Assembly: GCF_008930665.1 (NCBI RefSeq)
Contig: NZ_PQMG01000003.1
Location: 62,001 to 126,000, forward strand
Length of the DNA stretch: 64,000 nt
Source: Corynebacterium sp. 74A
GTDB taxonomy: Bacteria > Actinomycetota > Actinomycetes > Mycobacteriales > Mycobacteriaceae
Reading direction: 5' to 3'
In this document: positions 57,838 through 64,000 of the stretch, one piece after another
Position numbering within the stretch: the first letter of the stretch is position 1
Layout of the letters: the number at the start of each line of letters is the position of its first letter
The notes under the pieces: model-generated
Databases searched by the model: none
What the model was told of the DNA's origin: nothing
Seen by the model: only the letters and a program-made list of their open reading frames with translations
Made by a program: the position numbers and the translations under genes

Positions 57838-57858
57838 GATGAGAGCCTCCCTGAACCT

Positions 57859-58176
57859 TTAAGCCTGGGGAGGTAGCTCGGAGACCAATGGCGGATCGAA
57901 GTCCTGGGCGCCGAGCTTGGCAGCGCCGCCGGGCGAGCCGAGGTCATCGAAGAAGGCGGCATTGGCGTCGTTGTAGTCAATCCACTCATCCGGCACATCG
58001 TCCTCGTAGAAAATAGCCTCCACGGGACACACCGGCTCGCAGGCGCCGCAGTCCACGCACTCATCCGGGTGGATGTAGAGCGAACGCTTGCCCTCGTAGA
58101 TGCAGTCCACCGGGCATTCTTCCACGCACGCCCGGTCCATCACGTCGACGCAAGGCTGAGCGATGGTGTACGTCAT
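57859..58176 (-). CDS. fdxC: Seven-iron ferredoxin FdxC
   Basis: 105 residues from ATG 58176, which has AGGAG 9 nt upstream. Iron-sulfur ligands lie in [19 protein letters not shown] (about 9-27) for the 3Fe-4S cluster and [16 protein letters not shown] (about 40-55) for the 4Fe-4S cluster; an acidic C-terminal tail follows. It is an electron donor in the cytoplasm. It is part of the lpqW-mshB-orf-fdxC-dapC run, the order seen in mycobacteria. Confidence 0.95.
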   Translation of the reverse strand: MTYTIAQPCVDVMDRACVEECPVDCIYEGKRSLYIHPDECVDCGACEPVCPVEAIFYEDDVPDEWIDYNDANAAFFDDLGSPGGAAKLGAQDFDPPLVSELPPQA

Positions 58177-58205
58177 GTGAGCTAACTCCTGAAAATGTGT
58201 GACAA

Positions 58206-58649
58206 CTATGGTTGTGTGGTGTGCGCATCGGGGCGCGGGGGCCGCGGGCTTTTCTGCCACAACGGGATGAGACCGCCCGCGATTCCAGCGGCAAGTAACA
58301 ACACCGAGCGCAAACTAGACCCGACAAGCATATCCCCAGTCACCGACACCGAAAAAGTTAGGATCATATAACCTGACACCCACACGATCGCCGGTAGTGC
58401 CGCCGCGAGCATGTTCTCTGTCCACAGCCGCGCCGTGCGGGTCAGCACCGCCGTGAAGAAGAAGGCGATCACGATGGTGTAGGGAAAAGGAATCGAGTTC
58501 CCGCCCGGCAGTGTGATCCACGTGCCCAAATAGACCACCTCCAACAGCACCGACACCAGCGACCCCACCGATAACCACAGGAGGCCACCGGCGATTTCAC
58601 CGGTGCTGTGCTCGGCGTAGGTGTATCGCTGTGGATGGCTGAGCTTCAT
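58206..58649 (-). CDS. Uncharacterised membrane protein in the mshB-fdxC run
   Basis: 147 residues, four transmembrane helices (about 18-40, 50-72, 83-103, 108-128) with a Pro-rich basic C-terminus. No family recognised. It starts 3 bp after the mshB stop and ends 29 bp before the fdxC start, so it is in one transcriptional unit with them. Small membrane proteins occur at this place in other corynebacteria and mycobacteria. Function unknown. Confidence 0.78.
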   Translation of the reverse strand: MKLSHPQRYTYAEHSTGEIAGGLLWLSVGSLVSVLLEVVYLGTWITLPGGNSIPFPYTIVIAFFFTAVLTRTARLWTENMLAAALPAIVWVSGYMILTFSVSVTGDMLVGSSLRSVLLLAAGIAGGLIPLWQKSPRPPRPDAHTTQP

Positions 58650-58652
58650 CGC

Positions 58653-59597
58653 TTAGTCCTCCTTCCCACAGTGCGGAAGGTGTGCCAGTGCATCCTCGCC
58701 GAGCCGATAGACCTCACTCACCCCATCGAGTACATCCGTGACGTCACTCGGCAGCTGTGGCCCCGCACCAATCTGATAGCTCTCGCTCGCCGTCACCGGC
58801 TGGGCAATGAGATTCGATAGCGCAAACACAGGAGTATCTGCCGCAGCATGCGCGGGCACCGGGTTGGTGGCGCTCACGGAGCCGTCGGCGATCCAGATCT
58901 GGGTAGCGTGGGCCTTCATCGCCGCCACCTTCTGGGCCTGCTCCGCAGGGGTCAGGGCCAAGCGAATATCGGCGTGCTCGACCCGCGCGATCTCCGCATC
59001 GGCGCGGCGCCACGTCTGCGGAATGGAGCGGATTCCCGCGAAGCCGGCCTCGAGGTCCTCCTCCAGCGTCACCGCCCAGAGGATGCGGGTGTGCTCCGGG
59101 GCAGCCCGGTGGGTGATGGTGTGCGCCGCGATGTGGTCCGGGTGGCCATAGCCGCCATCCGGGCCATAAGTGATCAACAGCTCAGGGCGGTACTCGGCAA
59201 TGAGCTGCCGCAGCTGCTCAGTGGCCTGATCTAGGTTATTCACCAAGGCCCGCGGGTGCGCCGCGGAAGGATCGCCGGCCATACCGGAGTCTCGCCACTG
59301 CCCTGGGGCACCGAGGTGAATCCCGCGCACCCCGAGGGCCGCCAGCGATTCCTGGAGCTCGCGAATACGGAAACCGCCCAGCTGATCGGAGTGCTCGGCG
59401 ACTAAGTTCTGGTAGGGGTCACCAATCACCTCTCCCTGTTCACCCAAGGTGCAGGTGACCACGATGACATTTGCGCCGCGGCGCGCCAGATGGGCGAGGA
59501 GCCCGCCGGTCCAGATGGCCTCATCATCAGGATGGGCGTGGACAGCAAGAACGGTGACGTCACTTAAGGGCGTCTCGGACTGCACAGTGGTGATCAT
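58653..59597 (-). CDS. mshB: MshB deacetylase for mycothiol synthesis
   Basis: 314 residues. PIG-L/LmbE deacetylase fold with the zinc motif VHAHPDDEAIWTGG (about 19-32) and the later YGHPDHIAAH (about 150) that completes the metal site. It removes acetyl from GlcNAc-inositol to give GlcN-inositol, the second step of mycothiol synthesis. The start ATG overlaps the lpqW stop (ATGA), indicating translational coupling. Standard length for MshB. Confidence 0.93.
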   Translation of the reverse strand: MITTVQSETPLSDVTVLAVHAHPDDEAIWTGGLLAHLARRGANVIVVTCTLGEQGEVIGDPYQNLVAEHSDQLGGFRIRELQESLAALGVRGIHLGAPGQWRDSGMAGDPSAAHPRALVNNLDQATEQLRQLIAEYRPELLITYGPDGGYGHPDHIAAHTITHRAAPEHTRILWAVTLEEDLEAGFAGIRSIPQTWRRADAEIARVEHADIRLALTPAEQAQKVAAMKAHATQIWIADGSVSATNPVPAHAAADTPVFALSNLIAQPVTASESYQIGAGPQLPSDVTDVLDGVSEVYRLGEDALAHLPHCGKED

Positions 59598-61246
59598 GGG
59601 GTTTCGGTGTTCTCCTCAGGGGTGCCGATACGACTGGGGCCTAGGCCTTGGCGCACGCTCCAGCTGGCGGCGCCGGCGAGTCGCCCAGCATAAGGATCAA
59701 CGGGCCACTCAGCGAAAGTGGAGGCGGGGCCGATAATACGCGCCCCTGCCGCATCAAGGCGGATGGTATAGGACAGCGGATAGGTCAGGATCTCGCGATT
59801 TTCCACCGCCCGCACCGCCTCGGTGGCGGCGGTGTCATCCACCGCGCCGGCGAGATACTCGCGCAGCGTGGCATCGAGATCGCTATCGCACAGCTGCGTC
59901 ACGGCCACCCCACACAGATAGCGGGTCGCGAGCCCGATGGGAGTTTGCTCTGTGCGGGAGTGGGTGACGATACCGTCGATATGCCCCTCGGGCATGAGGG
60001 TGCTAAAGAGCTCGGCGGTGGTGGAGAGAATCACGTTCACATCGATCCCCTGCTGCGCGGCGAGATCGCTGATAGACCGCGCCGCCGTCACGGCCTCGTC
60101 ATCGGCGGCATCCACGCCCAAGATGACGGAGCGGCCGCTGGGCAGCGCCTCCGGTTCTATCTCTGGCTGCGGGAACTCGCTGGGATCCGCCAGCCCGAGA
60201 TGCGTACTGCGGCCGGTGGCGAGCTTGGCCACGAGGGGGGCGTCGATAAGCCTGATGAAACCGGCCCGCTTCGCCGGGGTGTCCAGAGTGGGGGCCTGGG
60301 TGTTGAACACCACGTCGAGTCGGCGATGATAGACGCGGGTGGCGGTTTCCACCCTGGGTACGAGCTTCAGGGCGGGTTCGGTGGTCTCCTCCAGCGAGAG
60401 ATCGGCCAGATCCATTTGGCCGCGGCGCATCATCTCGGCGGCGCTACCGGCCGAGCGAATCTCGCGGAAAATGAGCCTTTCGATCTTCGCGGGCTGCAGC
60501 CCCCAGTAGCGATCATTCCGCGACAGCACTACCTCGCCACGCTGCCTGTCAACGGAAGAGACTTGATAACGCCCGCCAGAGACCGGCATGGTATTGGCCA
60601 AAACGCGGTCGAATCCATCAGTGCCGGTGAGGAAAATATGGCTCGGCAGTAGGTGCGTGAACAATCTCTGCCACTGCTCCACGCGGTGACCAAAGTCCAC
60701 GGCTACGGACTTGCCGCCATTGCTGACACGAATGCTGGAGATCTGGCGATAGCCAGCGGTGTCCGTCGTGCCCGGGGTGGAGACGATGGATTCCCACAGG
60801 TATTGAAAATCGGAGCCGGTGATGGGGGTGCCATCAGACCATTGGGCCGCGGTACTGATCTGATAGCGCACCGTCTGCACCGCATCGCCGACCGGTTCTA
60901 TCTCCTCGGCGCTGGTGAGCAAAGAGGAATTGAGCTCACCGCCGACGAAGGCACTGGGCAACACCAGCGCTGCCATTGATTCCACAAAAGGCGTGGAATC
61001 GGCGATCAGGTGCGGGTTAAAACCGTTGAGCAAGGGATCCATGCCCACGATGATCTTGTTCCGCTCAGCGGGATCGATGTCCTCGGGGCGCTCCGGCGGC
61101 GTGGAGGAGGACGTGGTACTGATCGTCCGCTCCACTTCCTCCACCGGCGGTGGGCCCGGATTGGCTGCACAGCTGGCAATACTGAGAGCGACGACCACGC
61201 TGGTGCAGCAAAGCGAGGCACGGCGAAGCACATTGATCACCCTCAT
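59594..61246 (-). CDS. lpqW: LpqW lipoprotein (solute-binding fold)
   Basis: 550 residues from ATG 61246; longer ORF starts upstream are rejected. Signal peptide with lipobox ALSIASC (about 19-25). The rest follows the ABC peptide-binding (SBP_bac_5) fold: GMDPLLNGFNPHLIAD, and YWGLQPAKIERLIFREI (about 215-232). In mycobacteria and corynebacteria LpqW controls the channelling of polar lipids into lipomannan/LAM synthesis; it is not a transporter subunit there. Here it lies after typA and overlaps mshB by 4 bp, matching the M. tuberculosis typA-lpqW order. Confidence 0.88.
   Translation of the reverse strand: MRVINVLRRASLCCTSVVVALSIASCAANPGPPPVEEVERTISTTSSSTPPERPEDIDPAERNKIIVGMDPLLNGFNPHLIADSTPFVESMAALVLPSAFVGGELNSSLLTSAEEIEPVGDAVQTVRYQISTAAQWSDGTPITGSDFQYLWESIVSTPGTTDTAGYRQISSIRVSNGGKSVAVDFGHRVEQWQRLFTHLLPSHIFLTGTDGFDRVLANTMPVSGGRYQVSSVDRQRGEVVLSRNDRYWGLQPAKIERLIFREIRSAGSAAEMMRRGQMDLADLSLEETTEPALKLVPRVETATRVYHRRLDVVFNTQAPTLDTPAKRAGFIRLIDAPLVAKLATGRSTHLGLADPSEFPQPEIEPEALPSGRSVILGVDAADDEAVTAARSISDLAAQQGIDVNVILSTTAELFSTLMPEGHIDGIVTHSRTEQTPIGLATRYLCGVAVTQLCDSDLDATLREYLAGAVDDTAATEAVRAVENREILTYPLSYTIRLDAAGARIIGPASTFAEWPVDPYAGRLAGAASWSVRQGLGPSRIGTPEENTETP
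60239..60251 (-). repeat. GCTTATCGACGCC dispersed motif, copy 9
   Basis: Exact copy inside lpqW on the coding strand, encoding the LIDA of FIRLIDAPLVAK. Confidence 0.75.
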
Positions 61247-61284
61247 GAGTCTAGCGGCTAGGCCCCCGCGGCCGAGAAGTCGCG

Positions 61285-63213
61285 CTACTTGTTGCGGGCC
61301 TTCTCGCGGGCACGGGCGCGGCCACGGTCGGTGGCAGAGAGAATCACCTTGCGCACGCGAATGCGCTCTGGGGTCACCTCCACGCACTCGTCTTGGCCAC
61401 AGAACTCCATGGCCTCATCGAGGGAGAGCACATGCGCCTTAGCCAGGGTAAAGGTGGCATCCGCCGTCGCGGAGCGCATATTGGTGAGCTTCTTCTCCTT
61501 GGCGATGTTGACGTCCATGTCCTCATCACGGTTGTTCTGCCCCACAACCATGCCCTCGTAGGCCTCCATGCCGGGCTCCACGAAGAACTGGCCACGATCA
61601 GCCAGCTGCATCAGCGCATAGGTGGTGACCTGACCGGAGCGATCGGCCACCAAGGAACCGGAGGCGCGATCCTTGATCTCGCCGGCCCAGGGGCGGTAGC
61701 CATCCGAGTAGTGATTGGCGATGCCGGTGCCCTTGGTATCGGTCATGAACACGGTACGGAAGCCGATCAAACCGCGGGCGGGCACCTCGAATTCCATGCG
61801 TACCCAGTCGCTTCCGGTGGTGTCCATGGACATCATGATTCCCTTGCGGCCGGCTAGCAGCTGGGTCACGGCACCCTGGAATTCGGCGGGTACGTCGATG
61901 ACCATGTGCTCGAAGGGCTCGTGGATCTTGCCGTCGATGGTCTTGGGCACCACCTGGGGCTTACCCACGGTGAGCTCGAAACCTTCACGGCGCATGGTTT
62001 CCACCAGCACGGACAGCGCCATCTCGCCGCGGCCCTGCACCTCCCAGGCGTCGGGACGCTCGGTGGGCAGCACGCGCAGTGAGACGTTACCGATGAGCTC
62101 CTGCTCGAGGCGGGCCTTCACCACGCGGGCGGTAAGCTTATCGCCACCGCCGCGACCGGCCATCGGCGAGGTATTAACGCCGATGGTCATGGAGATCGCC
62201 GGCTCATCCACGGTGATGCGCGGCAGCGGGGTCGGATTCTCCACATCGGCGAGGGTGTCGCCGATCATCACCTGATCGATACCGGAGATAGCCGCGATAT
62301 CGCCGGCGATAACCTCCTTGGCGGGCACGCGCTGCATGCCCTCTGTGGAAAGCAGCTCGGCAATTTTGACGGTCTTGGTGTGCTGATTGCCCTCATCGTC
62401 GTAGTGAATCCATGCCACCTGCTGGCCCTTCTTCAACACGCCGGCGTGCACGCGCACTAGGCCGATACGGCCCAAGAAAGAAGAGGAGTCTAGGTTGGTC
62501 ACATGGGCCTGCAGCGGGGCGTTGATATCCGCCGAGGGCTCGGGCAGCACATCGTAGAGCACGTTGAAGAGCTCCTGCAGATCCTTCGCATCCGGCACAT
62601 TGCCATCACCGGGGTTCTCGGTGGAGGCGGTGCCGGCGCGGCCGGAGGCGTAGAGCACCGGAAGATCCAGCAGAGTCTCGGCGGCCTGCTGGGCTTCCTC
62701 ATCCTCGAGGGTGGAGGCCAGCTCGAGCAGCAGGTCCTGGGATTCTTCGACCACCTCGTCGATGCGGGCATCGGGGCGGTCGGTCTTGTTCACACAGATA
62801 ATCACCGGCATCTTCGCCGCCAAGGCCTTGCCCAGCACGAAGCGGGTTTGGGGCAGCGGGCCCTCGGAGGCGTCGACGAGCAGCACCACGCCATCGACCA
62901 TGGACAGCGCACGCTCCACCTCACCGCCGAAGTCGGCGTGGCCGGGGGTGTCGATGACATTAATAATGAGATCTTCGCCATTCTTCCCCTGGCCCACACG
63001 CCGAATGGAGGTGTTCTTAGCCAGAATGGTGATGCCTTTTTCCTTCTCCAGATCACCGGAGTCCATCACCCGATCGGCGACCTCGCCGTGGTCACCGAAG
63101 GCACCGGATTGCTCGAGCATGGCGTTGACGAGGGTGGTTTTGCCGTGGTCAACGTGTGCGACAATGGCGACGTTTCGGAATTCGGTGCGCGCGGTAGTGT
63201 TGTTTTCGCTCAC
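61285..63213 (-). CDS. typA: Translational GTPase TypA/BipA
   Basis: 642 residues from GTG 63213 (SENNTTARTEFRNVAIVAHV). GTPase motifs: AHVDHGKTTL (G1), GITI (G2), DTPGHADF (G3), NKTD (G4), then domains II (about 215-300), III, V and the BipA-specific C-terminal domain (about 480-615). The C-terminus is Arg/Lys-rich. It binds ribosomes and assists 50S assembly under stress or at low temperature. The upstream ORF extension to 63309 lacks homology. AGGAG lies 13 nt upstream, somewhat far. Confidence 0.94.
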   Translation of the reverse strand: MSENNTTARTEFRNVAIVAHVDHGKTTLVNAMLEQSGAFGDHGEVADRVMDSGDLEKEKGITILAKNTSIRRVGQGKNGEDLIINVIDTPGHADFGGEVERALSMVDGVVLLVDASEGPLPQTRFVLGKALAAKMPVIICVNKTDRPDARIDEVVEESQDLLLELASTLEDEEAQQAAETLLDLPVLYASGRAGTASTENPGDGNVPDAKDLQELFNVLYDVLPEPSADINAPLQAHVTNLDSSSFLGRIGLVRVHAGVLKKGQQVAWIHYDDEGNQHTKTVKIAELLSTEGMQRVPAKEVIAGDIAAISGIDQVMIGDTLADVENPTPLPRITVDEPAISMTIGVNTSPMAGRGGGDKLTARVVKARLEQELIGNVSLRVLPTERPDAWEVQGRGEMALSVLVETMRREGFELTVGKPQVVPKTIDGKIHEPFEHMVIDVPAEFQGAVTQLLAGRKGIMMSMDTTGSDWVRMEFEVPARGLIGFRTVFMTDTKGTGIANHYSDGYRPWAGEIKDRASGSLVADRSGQVTTYALMQLADRGQFFVEPGMEAYEGMVVGQNNRDEDMDVNIAKEKKLTNMRSATADATFTLAKAHVLSLDEAMEFCGQDECVEVTPERIRVRKVILSATDRGRARAREKARNK

Positions 63214-63666
63214 GGGCTTGTGTGTACTCCTGAAATATAGATGGTGATCGCGGCGCGCAGACGATGAAGAAGGAAGCGCGCCTGTCGCCTGCGCGTCATA
63301 CGCGGGCAACGACTAGCCGAGTGTACCCCCTTTTCCGGCGATACCACATCTTTTAGAGTAGATTGTAACGAAATGGCAACAAAAACCTATCTATTCCGAC
63401 AGTGACACATCCTCTTATGCCTTCACAGAGTGCGGTAGCTACTGCGGCCGTTGCGCGTGACGACGCCGCCCCGGTGCGGATACCCCGCAGGCCCAGGCCT
63501 GCTCCGCCCGCAGCTGCGACGATGATAGTGAACACAGGCCTAGCCTCACTCTGAGAAATGTATTAGTGTTATGACTGTTGTGACTAATGTGGTTTAAGTG
63601 AAGTCTGTGGACTAGAGCTTTGTGCCCGTCGCATGTACAGCTTCCAAGAAAGGACACTGAAACCCC
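63214..63666. other. Divergent typA-secreted protein intergenic region
   Basis: 453 bp without a supported gene. It contains a direct repeat GTAAC-N6-GCAAC (63365-63380), a tandem 9-mer GTTATGACT/GTTGTGACT (63568-63585) nested in ATTAGT/ACTAAT arms (63562-63588), and AT-rich promoter-like sequence. The Shine-Dalgarno for the secreted gene is AAAGGA near 63649. Confidence 0.5.
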
Positions 63667-64000
63667 GTGAAACTCCGTACCCCGATCGCCGTCGCCTGCG
63701 CTGCCGCCCTGACCGTTGGCGCCACGCTTTCCGCCCCGCTGGCCACCGCGCAGACCAGCTCCGATATGACGATTCCCGTCATTACCAATCCGCAGCTGAT
63801 CGACGATCTCAGCCGCCCCGCCCCTGAGGTGCTGGCTCAGGCCCGCGCTTTCGCCAACCAGCCCTTCATCCCCGAGCAGCTGCGCAACGCCGTGATCGCC
63901 GCCGTGGAGTTCTACGAGGGTGGCCACTCCCCCGCGGGTGCGCCGCTGCTGAAGCCGGAGAACACCCCCGAGTTCACCCAGTTCTACTGGCCCACCATCG
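63667..64000 (+). CDS. Secreted protein, N-terminal fragment
   Basis: 111 codons seen; the gene leaves the window at the right edge. The GTG start has AAAGGA about 12 nt upstream. The N-terminus is a Sec signal peptide (MKLRTPIAVACAAALTVG, then a cleavage site near ATAQ, residue 27). The mature part is Pro/Ala-rich with PVITNPQLIDDL and FTQFYWPTI. No family recognised from this piece. It diverges from typA. Location and signal suggest an envelope or secreted protein. Confidence 0.75.
   Translation, partial: MKLRTPIAVACAAALTVGATLSAPLATAQTSSDMTIPVITNPQLIDDLSRPAPEVLAQARAFANQPFIPEQLRNAVIAAVEFYEGGHSPAGAPLLKPENTPEFTQFYWPTI

Noticed and set aside
1-64000. Prophage, transposon, CRISPR, toxin-antitoxin or rRNA
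   Set aside because: No integrase, transposase, repeat-spacer array, paired small toxin-antitoxin ORFs or rRNA sequence was seen in reading the window.

Overview
The window is chromosomal DNA of high GC content from a Corynebacterium-like actinobacterium. Three things point there. OdhA is an E2-E1 fusion (1265 residues) without a lipoyl domain, the form known from Corynebacterineae. The genus marks mshB (mycothiol), gpgS, lpqW and cseE/sigE are present. From about 31 kb to the right end the gene content follows the M. tuberculosis Rv1165-Rv1248c region (typA, lpqW, mshB, fdxC, dapC, folP2, gpgS, a DUF3117 gene, glgA/glgC, methyltransferase, sigE, anti-sigma factor, tatB, mrp, an MgtE-N protein, corA, kgd/odhA), recalled from memory. 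Many genes start with GTG or TTG, and several have a -10 box 6-8 nt before the start codon, which suggests leaderless mRNAs.

Layout. 0-5.7 kb: the 5' end of argS, then a lactate module (permease lldP, then lutABC), with a shared palindrome upstream of lldP and lutA. 5.8-6.5 kb: tRNA-Arg(CCG) and a MarR regulator. 6.9-14.8 kb: four minus-strand DNA-transaction genes (SbcC-like ATPase, SbcD-like phosphoesterase, SWIM protein, SNF2 helicase). 15.3-18.2 kb: putP, an exported HNH nuclease and a small membrane protein. 18.4-25.7 kb: an RGG-tailed DEAD-box helicase, an MFS exporter, two uncharacterised genes, an FhuF-like Fe-S protein and a type-B carboxylesterase. 26-35 kb: an uncharacterised protein, a fused two-half ABC exporter and odhA. 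35-44 kb: an OpuAC-like lipoprotein, corA, a YflT-like protein, an MgtE-N/CBS protein with a DUF1003 partner, mrp, tatB, cseE-sigE and a methyltransferase. 44-50 kb: divergent glgC/glgA, budA, a GH32-fold protein with all three catalytic carboxylates replaced, and an RlmA-like methyltransferase. 50-64 kb: the DUF3117 gene, gpgS, folP2, a LOG protein, a divergent dapD paralogue, an aroP-like permease, gtrA, the tightly packed lpqW-mshB-orf-fdxC-dapC run, typA, and the start of a secreted protein.

No insertion sequence, prophage, CRISPR array or rRNA was seen. The most unusual signal is not a gene. A 13-mer, GCTTATCGACGCC, occurs nine times exactly and once with one mismatch, both between and inside genes. 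Inside genes it always lies on the coding strand. A second, strictly intergenic motif (TGCTACTACGCAGCAGAG and shorter forms) occurs five times. The other leads are the GH32 pseudoenzyme, the non-canonical SbcCD pair, the lone dapD paralogue without dapE, and the shared lactate operator.
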